A DNA stretch of 64,000 nt from an uncultured Sulfitobacter sp. (GCA_947502265.1 CANMZB010000003.1:124001-188000); one strand, 5' to 3'; shown: positions 46,037-55,195, numbered from the stretch's first letter. Made by a program: numbers and translations. The notes: generated by a model from the sequence alone, not told the origin.

Positions 46037-46781
46037 GCGCGTTCTTCTTCTGGGGGGGACTACAGAAGCCAGCCGTCTGGCCCACGCCCTGAAATCCGCC
46101 GGAATAGAGACTGTTTTCTCGTATGCGGGGCGGACCAGCGCGCCACTGGCACAGCCTGTTCCGGTTCGCATTGGCGGTTTCGGTGGCGTCGCGGGATTGC
46201 GCGCCTACTTTGAGAATGAGGCGATCACCCATGTCGTGGACGCCACACATCCGTTTGCGGCCCGGATGAGCAACAATGCGTACACAGCCTGTGCACACAG
46301 TGGTGTTGCGTTGATCCGGTTCGAGCGGCCCGCGTGGCAGCAACAGACGGGCGACAACTGGCACTGCGTTGCGACGATCAAAGCCGCCTGTGATGCGTTG
46401 CCCGATGCCCCGGCGCGGGTTTTTCTGGCCATCGGCAAGATGCACATCGGCCAGTTCGCCGCCAAGCCGCAGCATCACTACCTGTTGCGTCTGGTGGACG
46501 CGCCCGAGGGGCCATTGCCCCTGCCGGACGTCAGCCATTTGGTGGCGCGCGGCCCCTTCGATATGGCGGGGGATGTGGCATTGTTGCAGGCGCACCGGAT
46601 CACCCATGTCGTCGCCAAGAACGCGGGCGGCAGCGGCGCGGTGGCCAAGGTGGAGGCGGCGCGCGCGCTTGGGCTGGAGATGATCATGATTGCGCGGCCC
46701 GATCTGCCGGAAACCACCGTAGCCCCCGATACAGAAACTGTTTTGCGCTGGCTGCATCATCCGGCAGACCGCGGCGTATAA
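46035..46781 (+). CDS. cobK: Precorrin-6A reductase CobK, on the opposite strand inside the cob operon
   Basis: 248 aa from the ATG at 46035 with AAGGA nine bases upstream. [50 protein letters not shown] and VAKNAGGSGAVAKVEAARALGLEMIMIARP are CobK/CbiJ hallmarks. It reduces precorrin-6A with NADPH. It is the only cob gene on the plus strand: its 3' end overlaps that of cobJ by 25 bases, and its start overlaps the cobL start. Its promoter must lie inside cobL. Confidence 0.95.
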   Translation: MRVLLLGGTTEASRLAHALKSAGIETVFSYAGRTSAPLAQPVPVRIGGFGGVAGLRAYFENEAITHVVDATHPFAARMSNNAYTACAHSGVALIRFERPAWQQQTGDNWHCVATIKAACDALPDAPARVFLAIGKMHIGQFAAKPQHHYLLRLVDAPEGPLPLPDVSHLVARGPFDMAGDVALLQAHRITHVVAKNAGGSGAVAKVEAARALGLEMIMIARPDLPETTVAPDTETVLRWLHHPADRGV

Positions 46782-47491
46782 ACATATGGCCCGACGCGGC
46801 GCGTCGCCGAATTACCCACCAGAACGACCGTGCGCATGTCCGCCATCTCGGGCGTAGCGTCGCCCAACGTGACCGTTTTCAAGGTCTGATCAGGGTGGCT
46901 GACGTTGCGGGCGAATGTGATCAGGCGGTCGGGTCCACATTCGGCGCGCAGAATCTCAAGCGCCGCGCCAAACTGGTGCGGACGGGATTTGGAGCGGGGG
47001 TTATAGAACGCCATCGCAAAATCGGCGCGCGCAGCGAGGCGCAGGCGGTTTTCGATCAGGCGCCATGGTTTGAGATTATCGCTGAGGTTGATCGCGCAGA
47101 AATCGTGGCCCAATGGCGCACCCGCCGCCGCCGCCGCCGCAAGCATCGCGGTGATCCCCGGCATAACCGTTATTTCGACGCCCGCGAACTGCGGCTGCGC
47201 CTCAAGCGCTTCGAACACGGCAGAGGCCATCGCGAACACACCCGGATCACCGGAAGAGACAACAAGCACCCGCGCGCCGCCCTGTGCCAGCTCAAGCGCA
47301 TGGGTGGCGCGATCAATCTCGACTCGGTTGTCGGTGGCGTGCAGCGTCAGCCCCGCGCGCGGGGTGATCCGTTTGACGTAAGGAATATAGCCGATCACGT
47401 CGGTTGCCTGTGCGATCACATCGCGCACTTCGGGCGTAACAAGCGTTTCGCGTCCCGGTCCAAGGCCCGCAATGGCGATCCAGCCGCTCAT
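46757..47491 (-). CDS. cobJ: Precorrin-3B C17-methyltransferase CobJ
   Basis: 244 aa. MSGWIAIAGLGPGRETLVTPEVRDVIAQATDVIGYIPYVKRI, VLVVSSGDPGVFAMASAVFEALE, PGITAMLAAAAAAGAPLGHDFCAINLSDNLKPW and DMRTVVLVGNSATRRVGPYVYTPR identify CobJ. It drives ring contraction of precorrin-3B to precorrin-4. Single-domain form (no CbiG fusion). Overlaps cobI by 4 bases. Confidence 0.96.
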   Translation of the reverse strand: MSGWIAIAGLGPGRETLVTPEVRDVIAQATDVIGYIPYVKRITPRAGLTLHATDNRVEIDRATHALELAQGGARVLVVSSGDPGVFAMASAVFEALEAQPQFAGVEITVMPGITAMLAAAAAAGAPLGHDFCAINLSDNLKPWRLIENRLRLAARADFAMAFYNPRSKSRPHQFGAALEILRAECGPDRLITFARNVSHPDQTLKTVTLGDATPEMADMRTVVLVGNSATRRVGPYVYTPRSAG

Positions 47492-48219
47492 GGGTCTGCC
47501 TCGGGGCGGCGGCCCTGTCCGTGCACCAGAACGATGGCAAAATAGGGGCAGTCGTCATCCGCAACATCAGTGAGCCGTGCAATCCGCTGGTCCGGCATGG
47601 TGCCTTTTTCGACGAGCCACGCATCCTCAAGCCGTCCTGCCACCGCCAACGCACGGCGCACGCGCGGCAGGTTACGACCGGTTTTCATGATCACCAGCGC
47701 ATCAGCGCGCTGCATGTGGCTTAGCAGATCCTCTTCGGGCAGCGTTCCCATCAGCACGCTCAGCACATCATCGCCCCATGTGAACGGCGTATCGAGAGCA
47801 TTCCAGCACCCGACCATGCCGGGGATGGCGGGCAGCACCTCGACTTTGGCGCGGCCCTGAAGACGGGTGTGCAGGTGCATGAACGAACCATAGAAAAACG
47901 GATCGCCCTCGCACAGCACGACAACCTCGTGATCACACGCCAGCGCGGCCAACTTGTCGGCCCATTCGGCATAGAAATCGACCATCAGTTGTTTATATGC
48001 GTCCGAGCCAAAGTGCAGTTCGGTTGTGACGGGATATTCCATCGGATATTCGATCACATCGGCGCGCAGCATGTCTTTGACGATGGTGCGCGCCTGACCG
48101 GCGCGGCCTTTCTTGCGAAAGAACGCCACATGTTTTGCGCCGCGAATGATGCGGTCGGATTTGACGCTCATTAGGTCCGGATCGCCGGGGCCGAGGCCCG
48201 CACAGATGACTTTGCCCAT
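47488..48219 (-). CDS. cobI: Precorrin-2 C20-methyltransferase CobI
   Basis: 243 aa from the ATG at 48219. Methylase motifs MGKVICAGLGPGDPDLMSVKSDRIIRGAKHVAFFRKKG, VVVLCEGDPFFYGSFMHLHTRLQ and IPGMVGCWNALDTPFTWGDDVLSVLMG. It makes precorrin-3A. Starts 4 bases after the cobH stop. Confidence 0.96.
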   Translation of the reverse strand: MGKVICAGLGPGDPDLMSVKSDRIIRGAKHVAFFRKKGRAGQARTIVKDMLRADVIEYPMEYPVTTELHFGSDAYKQLMVDFYAEWADKLAALACDHEVVVLCEGDPFFYGSFMHLHTRLQGRAKVEVLPAIPGMVGCWNALDTPFTWGDDVLSVLMGTLPEEDLLSHMQRADALVIMKTGRNLPRVRRALAVAGRLEDAWLVEKGTMPDQRIARLTDVADDDCPYFAIVLVHGQGRRPEADP

Positions 48220-48223
48220 GGGT

Positions 48224-48853
48224 TTACTCCACCCTGCTGGCAAGGGCGTTGATCGCCGCGACCGTGATCGCGGATCCGCCAAGCCGTCCTTTGACGATCA
48301 TCGACGGCACCGGCGGGGCGGCCATCAGCGCGTCTTTGCTTTCTGCCGCGCCGATGAAACCGACAGGGCAGCCGATGATCGCGGCGGGGCGCGGGCAGTC
48401 GGGGTTTTCGAGCATGTTGAGCAGATGGAACAGCGCGGTGGGCGCGTTGCCGATGGCCACGACAGCGCCCGCCAGATTGGGCCGCCACAGCTCAAGCGCT
48501 GCGGCGGAGCGCGTGTTTGCCATTTGTTTCGCCATGTCAGGAACACGAGGGTCGCGCAGGGTGCAGATCACCTCGTTTTCGCGCGGCAGGCGTTTTCGGG
48601 TGATCCCTTCGGACACCATGTAGGCGTCGCACAGGATCGGCGCGCCGTTTTCCAATGCCGCGCGCGCGGCAATCGCCATGCCATCGGTGAACCGGACGAA
48701 CTGCTCAAGCCCGACCATGCCTGCGGCGTGGATCATGCGCACCGCAACGATCTCCTCCTCGGGGCTAAAGCGGGCCAGATCGGCCTCTGCACGGATGGTG
48801 GCAAAGGACTGGCGGTAAATTTCCGCACCGTCGGTGATATAACTATGGGGCAT
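48224..48853 (-). CDS. cobH: Precorrin-8X methylmutase CobH
   Basis: 209 aa. SFATIRAEADLARFSPEEEIVAVRMIHAAGMVGLEQFVRF, PILCDAYMVSEGITRKRLP, VAIGNAPTALFHLLNMLE and GCPVGFIGAAESKDAL are diagnostic. It moves the C11 methyl group to C12, giving hydrogenobyrinate. Its ATG starts one base after the cobG stop. Confidence 0.97.
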   Translation of the reverse strand: MPHSYITDGAEIYRQSFATIRAEADLARFSPEEEIVAVRMIHAAGMVGLEQFVRFTDGMAIAARAALENGAPILCDAYMVSEGITRKRLPRENEVICTLRDPRVPDMAKQMANTRSAAALELWRPNLAGAVVAIGNAPTALFHLLNMLENPDCPRPAAIIGCPVGFIGAAESKDALMAAPPVPSMIVKGRLGGSAITVAAINALASRVE

Positions 48854-48854
48854 G

Positions 48855-49994
48855 TTAAAGCGCGTCTTTCAACTCGGATGGGGACAGGCCGGTTTGCTGC
48901 GGGATGTCCGCCGCTGTGCCGTCTTTGATCAGATCATACCCGCTTGCGCTGGCGGTCAGCGTGAGCGGCGCGGGGCGGGGGTGGGCGCAGCCCTTGGTAC
49001 AGCCCGAGATATGCAGGGTTTGTGCCTCGCTTAGATGCGGCGCAAGGATGCGCCCGATGCTACGTGTGGCACCCAGACCCTGCACACAGCCCGGCGCGCC
49101 GGTGCAGGCAATGATGCGCAAAAGCGGGTCGGCAGGATCACTGATCACATCGTCGATTTGCGGCAATTGGCGCGCGCTTTCCACAAGGATCAGCCGCCAC
49201 GGAGTAAGGCGCAGCCCGCCGTGTTTGGCGAGACTGGAGAGCGTTTCAACCGTGATCTGCCCAAACGCCAGCCCAAGAAGGACGCCATTGGGCGTGCTGC
49301 CGGGGGCGGGTTTGAAATCACTCTTCTGGCGGGGTACAAAATATCCGGCGGGCGTGGTGCCAGCGGCGATCAACGCCTTCATCCGCGTCGCGCTCCCACG
49401 GTGACCGGCAAACCAGCGCGCAAGCGCAAGCGCCTCGTCCGCTGCGGTTTGGGTCGAGACGGGTTTGCCCGTATCCAACCCGTCGGCCACGAGGATCAGA
49501 CCACCGCCCGCATCACATTCCAGCCGGATATCGGCAGAGGCGTCCTGCAACACCGGCTTGCGCCCTGTATCCACGGCAAAACCGAATTTTGCGGGCAGAT
49601 CGGGCGCAGTATCTTGGGCCAGCGCCTGCGTCAGCTCGGCGGCGAGCGTCTCGGTATCGTCGCCCGGTTGCCAGAACGGCATCACCAGAACGTTGCGGCG
49701 GCTTTCGATCTCGGGCGTGGGATCAACCAGCCCCATCGCGCGCAGCCCTTCGATCAGACCGCGATATGTCTCGTCCCGCACGCCCCGAATCTGGATATTG
49801 CCGCGACTGGAAAGATCAAGAAAGCCGTTGCCATGGGCCGCGGCCAGCGAGGCGATGCCATCGGCCTGCGCACGGCGCAAACGCCCGTTATAGGGTCGAA
49901 CGCGCACCACCAGACCATCGCCAGACATCATCGGGCGCAGCGCACCGGGGCACCAACCTTTGATTGTTGGGCCTTTGATTTCGGGTTCGTTCAT
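48855..49994 (-). CDS. cobG: Precorrin-3B synthase CobG
   Basis: 379 aa. Sulfite/nitrite-reductase-like ferredoxin fold: GWCPGALRPMMSGDGLVVRVRPYNGRL, LDLSSRGNIQIRGV and the [4Fe-4S] site CTGAPGCVQGLGATRSI...GCTKGCAHP. This O2-dependent monooxygenase forms the gamma-lactone of precorrin-3B, marking the aerobic pathway. Overlaps the cobN stop by 4 bases. Confidence 0.95.
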   Translation of the reverse strand: MNEPEIKGPTIKGWCPGALRPMMSGDGLVVRVRPYNGRLRRAQADGIASLAAAHGNGFLDLSSRGNIQIRGVRDETYRGLIEGLRAMGLVDPTPEIESRRNVLVMPFWQPGDDTETLAAELTQALAQDTAPDLPAKFGFAVDTGRKPVLQDASADIRLECDAGGGLILVADGLDTGKPVSTQTAADEALALARWFAGHRGSATRMKALIAAGTTPAGYFVPRQKSDFKPAPGSTPNGVLLGLAFGQITVETLSSLAKHGGLRLTPWRLILVESARQLPQIDDVISDPADPLLRIIACTGAPGCVQGLGATRSIGRILAPHLSEAQTLHISGCTKGCAHPRPAPLTLTASASGYDLIKDGTAADIPQQTGLSPSELKDAL

Positions 49995-52900
49995 TCCGCC
50001 GCCTCCATCGCTACAGAAATGGAATTACGCCGTGTCACCCACAGCCCCGCATCGCGTAGTGCGGCGAAGCGGCTGCGCATTGCTTGCAGGGCGGCGGGGT
50101 TTTCCGCCTCCATGAATGACACAAGATCATCGCGCCCCAGCGTCGCGTCGAAATACAGATCGAACAGATGCGCAGGTACATGCCGCGTTAAATGCGCGAA
50201 GGCCGCAAGATTGTCGAGGGTCGCCGCGATTTCGGCAGCGCCGCGAAAGCCGTGACGCATCATGCCGTTGGCCCAATCGGGGTTGGCCGCGCGGGCGCGT
50301 ACCACGCGCGCAATTTCTTCCGGAAGAGTGCGGGCGCGCGGCGCATCCAGGCGGGTGCTGTCCACATGATACAGCGCAGGTTCCGGCGCGCCGAGGTGGG
50401 CCATGGCAGCGGCAAAGCCCCCCTCGTGCGTGGCGTAATCGGAGGAGAGCAAAACATCGGTTTCGGTCAAATCCTGCACATGCGCAAAACCGTCCGCCGC
50501 GCGCAACCGCGCCTCAAGCCCTGCGCGATCCTGCTGCGCGTCACCTTTGGCGTCGAGCGCCCATTCGGACCCTTTGAGCCATGCCTCACCGGCGGCAGAG
50601 CGGCCTTCGGGAGAATAATCATGCGACGCGCTTTCCATATTCATGCCGTAAAGTCCCGGTTTAGGGCCGAAAACGCGCGGTGCGTTTTGCTTGTAGGGGT
50701 TCATGTCGTCGGCCTCTTCGCGCGCGGCAAGGGCGGTCGTGCCTGCCTCGAACAGGCCCGCGAGGCCGGGAAATACGTCTCTGAACAGGCCGGAGATGCG
50801 CAGGGTGACGTCGATGCGGGGCCGGTTCAACAACGTCAGCGGCAACACCTCAAAGCCCGACACCCGCTCGCTGCCCTCGTCCCATGTTGGCGCGAGCCCG
50901 GCAAGGTGCAGCGCCATCGCGACTTCCTCGCCCGCTGTGCGCATTGTGGCGGACCCCCACAGATCAACGACCAGCCCCTTTGGCCAGTCGCCCTGATCCT
51001 GCAAATGGCGGCGCAGCAGTTCTTCGGCCAGTTTCACACCCTGCGCATAGGCCGCGCGCGAGGGCACTGCGCGCGGATCAACCGCGTAAAGGTTGCGCCC
51101 TGTCGGCAGTACATCCGTGCGGCCCCGATAGGGAGAACCGGAAGGGCCGGGCGCCACGCGCCTGCCATCCAGAGCCGTAAGCAAGCCGTCATTCTCGCCT
51201 TCGGCAGCGCCGAAAATATGCAGCCCGTCGCCGTACTGGCTTTCCTTGATGTCGCAGACAAAACTGTCGATGCGGGTGATGGCTTCGGCGGGCGAGGCAT
51301 CGGCATCAAGGCCCAGATCCTCTTCGACGCCCGCCGCCTGCGCCTCCTGGCGGATTGTTTCGATCAATCGGTCGCGGCGCGCGGGGTCAAGCCCGTCTGC
51401 GGTGGAGTATTCATCCAGCAGCCGTTCAAGGCGCACAAGCGCGTCGGGCGTTTCGCTTTGCTTCATCGGGGGCGGAACGTGGCCCAGGGTAAGCGCGCCG
51501 ATGCGCCGCTTGGCTTGTGCCGCCTCGCCGGGGTCATTGACGATGAACGGATAGATCACCGGCAGCGATCCGGTCAAAACCTCGGGCCAGCATTCATCCG
51601 ACAGGGCAACCGCCTTGCCCGGCAACCATTCCAGCGTGCCATGTGCGCCGATGTGGACCAGCGCATGGTGACCCTGTGCGCGCAGCCAGAGATAGAACGC
51701 GACATAGGAATGACGCGGCACACGGGCAAGATCGTGATAATCGGTTTCGCGAGCCGAAATCGCGCCGCGCTCGGGTTGCAGTGCGACCAACGCGTTGCCG
51801 CAAGACTGTGCCGGAAAGTGGAACGCGCCATCACGGTACAGAGGATCAGTGTCGGGATGGCCCCAAGCGGTGCCCAGATCGGCGCGCAGGGTTTCGGGAA
51901 GTGTCTCTAACGCGGCGTAATAGTCTTTGATTGGCCACGCGATGTGGCTCTGTGTCAGGGTTTTGCCAAACCCGATGGCGGGCTTTACGCCGTATCCTGC
52001 ACCTGCGAGCGTCATCAGCATGTCTTCGACGCTTGCCAGCGCATCAAGGCCAACAGCATGGGCGATTTGATCGTCGCGCCCCGGATAGGTGGACAGGACA
52101 AGCGCGATTTTACGCGCATCAGGCTCGGTTGTTGCGAGTCTGTGCCAGCCTGCGACACGGTCCACAACGGCGCAGGTCCGCGCGAGGTGGGCGCGGTGGG
52201 AAAAGCGCGAGAATTGCAGATGCGGGTCTTTTTTCTCGGGCGCTTTGAAACTGATAACGCCGGTGAACAGGCGGCCGTCAACTTCGGGCAGGACAACGTG
52301 CATGGCCAGATCGGCGGGGGACAAGCCACGTTCGGACCCGGCCCAATCTTTCTGGCGGGCGGTCGAAAGCGCCACCTGAAACACCGGACAGCCCGGCGCA
52401 TCGAGCGGCGAGGTGCCATCCGCGGCGCGCCCTGAAAAGGCGGTGGCATTGATGATGGCAACGGGGGCCATTTGCGCCAGAGCGGACGGCAGGAAATCCC
52501 GCGCGAGAGGGGTTTTGAGAGACGGCGCAAAGAGACCGATGGCGTTGAAACCGCGCGCACGCAATTGGCGGATCAGCGCGTCAACAGGGGCCGTATCGGC
52601 GGCGGTCAGATAGCTGCGATAGAATGTAACGGCGACGGTATCGCCGGTGGTGTCCGGAAAGGGTAAAACGCCTTTGTCAGGGTCGTAAAAGCCGCAATCA
52701 GGGACTGTTTTACTGCCCAGAACCGGCCCCGCATAAAGACCAGCAGCCAGCGCCATTTGCGCAAGGGCCGCTTGGGCCGCGACAGCGCCACCGGCATCGC
52801 ACAGGTGCGACAGGCGGCGCAGGGTCGAAACGGGAAGTGTGGAGTGGGCATCAAGCGCCGGATCTTCGCGCCCGTCGGCGGGAAGCACCGCCAGCGCAAT

Positions 52901-53233
52901 GTCGTTGCGGCGGGCAAAATCCTGCACCTGCATAATGCCGTAGGGCCAATAGTTTTCGCCGCCGATGAGCCGGATCAGGATCCCTTTGGCCCCTGTCAGG
53001 GTCTGTTCAACGTAATTATCGACCGATGCGGGATGGCGCAACGCCGTGAGGTTGCACAGGCGCAGCGAGGGCAGATTGCCCTGCGCCCCGCCCGCGCGAT
53101 GCCAGCCCGCCGCGAAAGCGCCAAGGTCACTGTCGGAGAACGACAACACCACAAGATCGGCGGGCGTTTGCCCGGGATCGAACGGGGTTTCGGTATCCTC
53201 TAACCCGTGGCTTTCGCGAAAGACGACATGCAT
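49991..53233 (-). CDS. cobN: Cobaltochelatase subunit CobN
   Basis: 1080 aa from the ATG at 53233 (MHVVFRESHGLED). Mg/Co-chelatase large-subunit motifs include GAHGTLEWLPGKAVALSDECWPE, YPFIVNDPGEAAQAKRRIGALTLGH, YGDGLHIFGAAEG, GMNMESASHDYSPEGRSAAGEAWLKGSEWA and RNSISVAME near the C-terminus. With CobST (not in this window) it inserts Co2+ into hydrogenobyrinic acid a,c-diamide. Follows cobW after 4 bases. Confidence 0.97.
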   Translation of the reverse strand: MHVVFRESHGLEDTETPFDPGQTPADLVVLSFSDSDLGAFAAGWHRAGGAQGNLPSLRLCNLTALRHPASVDNYVEQTLTGAKGILIRLIGGENYWPYGIMQVQDFARRNDIALAVLPADGREDPALDAHSTLPVSTLRRLSHLCDAGGAVAAQAALAQMALAAGLYAGPVLGSKTVPDCGFYDPDKGVLPFPDTTGDTVAVTFYRSYLTAADTAPVDALIRQLRARGFNAIGLFAPSLKTPLARDFLPSALAQMAPVAIINATAFSGRAADGTSPLDAPGCPVFQVALSTARQKDWAGSERGLSPADLAMHVVLPEVDGRLFTGVISFKAPEKKDPHLQFSRFSHRAHLARTCAVVDRVAGWHRLATTEPDARKIALVLSTYPGRDDQIAHAVGLDALASVEDMLMTLAGAGYGVKPAIGFGKTLTQSHIAWPIKDYYAALETLPETLRADLGTAWGHPDTDPLYRDGAFHFPAQSCGNALVALQPERGAISARETDYHDLARVPRHSYVAFYLWLRAQGHHALVHIGAHGTLEWLPGKAVALSDECWPEVLTGSLPVIYPFIVNDPGEAAQAKRRIGALTLGHVPPPMKQSETPDALVRLERLLDEYSTADGLDPARRDRLIETIRQEAQAAGVEEDLGLDADASPAEAITRIDSFVCDIKESQYGDGLHIFGAAEGENDGLLTALDGRRVAPGPSGSPYRGRTDVLPTGRNLYAVDPRAVPSRAAYAQGVKLAEELLRRHLQDQGDWPKGLVVDLWGSATMRTAGEEVAMALHLAGLAPTWDEGSERVSGFEVLPLTLLNRPRIDVTLRISGLFRDVFPGLAGLFEAGTTALAAREEADDMNPYKQNAPRVFGPKPGLYGMNMESASHDYSPEGRSAAGEAWLKGSEWALDAKGDAQQDRAGLEARLRAADGFAHVQDLTETDVLLSSDYATHEGGFAAAMAHLGAPEPALYHVDSTRLDAPRARTLPEEIARVVRARAANPDWANGMMRHGFRGAAEIAATLDNLAAFAHLTRHVPAHLFDLYFDATLGRDDLVSFMEAENPAALQAMRSRFAALRDAGLWVTRRNSISVAMEAAE

Positions 53234-53237
53234 ATGA

Positions 53238-54272
53238 TCAGGCGCCCAACATCTCGCGGATTTTCGTCTGGTCGATGTGATCATGTTCGGCAATCACGAC
53301 CAAAGCACCAGAGCGGACATCGCTGCCCCACGGGCGGTCGAACTGGTGACGCACGCGCGCGCCAACGGCCTGTATCAGCAGGCGCATCGGTTTGCCCTTA
53401 ACCGCAACGTAACCTTTGACGCGCAGGATCTGCTGTTCGGTCGCCAGCGTTTCGATGGCTTTGATCAGGGCATCCACGTCTTCGACTTCGGGCATTGGCA
53501 CCACAATCGTGTCGAAGTCGTCATGTTCGTGATCATCCGCCCCGTCATGGTGAGAGGGGCGCGCGGCAAGGTCGTCTTCGGCGCGCGCATCGAGACCAAG
53601 AACCACGTTAGGGTCGATCACGCCTTCGCTCATTTCCAGAATCGGGATCTTGCGGGGGCTTTCCGCCTCGACCACGGTGCGGGCCTTGGCCAATCCTTCG
53701 GGACCGGCAAGATCGGCCTTGGATAACAAAATGATGTCGGCGCAGGAAATCTGGTCTTCGAAGACTTCGGACAGCGGCGTATCGTGATCAAGGCTGTCGT
53801 CGGCAAGGCGCTGTGCATCGACGGCGGCGACATCGGCGGCAAATGTGCCTGCGGCGACGGCTTCGGCATCGGCAACGGCAATCACGCCATCAACGGTGAT
53901 TTTGGAACGGATAGCAGGCCAGTCGAACGCTTTGAGCAGCGGCTTGGGAAGGGCCAGACCGGAGGTTTCGATCAGAATGTGATCGGGGCGCACGGGCATT
54001 GCCATCAACGCTTCGATGGTCGGAATGAAATCATCGGCCACGGTGCAGCAGATGCAGCCGTTCGACAATTCAACGATGTTTTCGGCGGGGCAATCGGGGA
54101 TCGCGCAGGAGCGCAGAATATCGCCATCAACACCCACGGTGCCGAATTCATTGACCAGAACAGCCAGACGGCGGCCTTTGGTGTGCGACATCAGATGGCG
54201 AATCAGGGTGGTTTTGCCCGATCCGAGAAATCCGGTGATCACGGTAACGGGGATTTTTGACAGGTCGCTCAT
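53238..54272 (-). CDS. cobW: CobW GTPase, metallochaperone (COG0523)
   Basis: 344 aa from the ATG at 54272. P-loop GFLGSGKTTLI near residue 15, the metal-binding CxCC motif (NGCICCTVADDF), LIETSGLALPKP and a SKADLAG G4-type motif. A His/Asp-rich stretch (RPSHHDGADDHEHDD) near residue 240 and a CobW_C domain follow. Presumed to deliver Co2+ to CobNST. It overlaps the preceding DUF1636 gene by 4 bases. Confidence 0.96.
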   Translation of the reverse strand: MSDLSKIPVTVITGFLGSGKTTLIRHLMSHTKGRRLAVLVNEFGTVGVDGDILRSCAIPDCPAENIVELSNGCICCTVADDFIPTIEALMAMPVRPDHILIETSGLALPKPLLKAFDWPAIRSKITVDGVIAVADAEAVAAGTFAADVAAVDAQRLADDSLDHDTPLSEVFEDQISCADIILLSKADLAGPEGLAKARTVVEAESPRKIPILEMSEGVIDPNVVLGLDARAEDDLAARPSHHDGADDHEHDDFDTIVVPMPEVEDVDALIKAIETLATEQQILRVKGYVAVKGKPMRLLIQAVGARVRHQFDRPWGSDVRSGALVVIAEHDHIDQTKIREMLGA

Positions 54273-54643
54273 TCGGCAGCCTCCAGTGGAAGTGTAAACG
54301 CAGGGATGCGCGCAAGGCTTTGCTTGCGGAAAATAACGGGACGCTCGCGCCATGGCACAAGGCCATCAGCGGTCGCGGCGTAGGCGGCGGCACCCGCAAG
54401 GATATCCGCCGCATCGTCGGGCGTCATGTGCCCGTAGACATAGCTCCATTTACCCGGAGCAGAGAGGGCCACAGCGGCCCCCGCCTTGCACGCCGACAGG
54501 CAGCCAACGCCAACGATCTCGACCCCTTGGGGCGCACCGGCAGCGATGAGCGCTTTGTGCAACAGCGCACCGGGACGCTGTGCGTCGTCTTCGACGATTT
54601 CGCCCGCTTTGCAGGTGGTGCAGACATAAAGGGTCGCGGTCAT
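54269..54643 (-). CDS. DUF1636 metal/iron-sulfur-binding-like protein (first copy)
   Basis: 124 aa with Cys8-x2-Cys11 (VCTTCK) and Cys48-x3-Cys52 (GCLSACKAG), then WSYVYGHMTPDDAADILAGAAAYAATADGLVPWRERP and a C-terminal extension (FRKQSLARIPAFTLP). It sits directly before cobW near the promoter-proximal end of the operon. Longer than and clearly diverged from the copy at 41347-41652, so the two may have separate roles. Confidence 0.88.
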   Translation of the reverse strand: MTATLYVCTTCKAGEIVEDDAQRPGALLHKALIAAGAPQGVEIVGVGCLSACKAGAAVALSAPGKWSYVYGHMTPDDAADILAGAAAYAATADGLVPWRERPVIFRKQSLARIPAFTLPLEAAE

Positions 54644-54703
54644 GGCGTTGGCTCCTTTTGCCAGCGTTCTATAGGAAAACGGAAGGCGCAGAAAGCGTCT
54701 TGC

Positions 54704-55195
54704 CTAGTTGCCGGTCACGGTCGTGCTGACCGAGACCGGCGTGCCGTTCACCGACAGCGGGCGGTGATCATTGCTGTTGAGGGTGACCTTGATTTCAACA
54801 TCGCCTTCAGGCAGCTTGTCGAGGTGTATCCACGGGCCATAGAGACGGCCCAGTTTGACCCCGTTTGCATAGACATGGGCATGACCATGCCCGTCTACCG
54901 GCGTGGTGCTGGCGTTCTGCGGGTCGAATGTGAAATTTTCGGTCACAACGTGCAAGTTATAGCCCGCCATCGGATCTTTGGTCACGGTGAGGGCGAGGGT
55001 CGGGGCCGTTGCGCCATCCACGTCGAGGGGCCGGTCGTGCATCATGGCATGATCCTTGCCGTCGTGAGACATGCCATGGGCCGCTGGATCAGCGTGATCG
55101 TGGCCATCCAGTGTTACCGCGTTGGCAGCGGCCAGAAGAAAACCTCCGGTCGCGCCAAAAAGGGTTCCGATGATGAAAAGGGCAAGGGTTCTCAT
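54704..55195 (-). CDS. His-rich, membrane-anchored periplasmic protein of unknown family
   Basis: 163 aa. N-terminal signal anchor (MRTLALFIIGTLFGATGGFLLAAANA), a His/Asp/Met-rich linker at about 30-55 (HDHADPAAHGMSHDGKDHAMMHD), and a compact beta-rich domain (GYNLHVVTENFTF, DGHGHAHVYANG, RLYGPWIHLDKLPEG, VTLNSNDHRPL) with several more His. It lies between cbtA and DUF1636/cobW under the cobalamin riboswitch. By position and composition it may capture Co2+ in the periplasm and hand it to CbtAB; this is inference. Copper-type binding is the main alternative. Confidence 0.8.
   Translation of the reverse strand: MRTLALFIIGTLFGATGGFLLAAANAVTLDGHDHADPAAHGMSHDGKDHAMMHDRPLDVDGATAPTLALTVTKDPMAGYNLHVVTENFTFDPQNASTTPVDGHGHAHVYANGVKLGRLYGPWIHLDKLPEGDVEIKVTLNSNDHRPLSVNGTPVSVSTTVTGN

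Noticed and set aside
50192..51910. 572-codon open frame antisense to cobN
   Set aside because: CobN family motifs are continuous on the minus strand; the antisense product is unrelated to anything.
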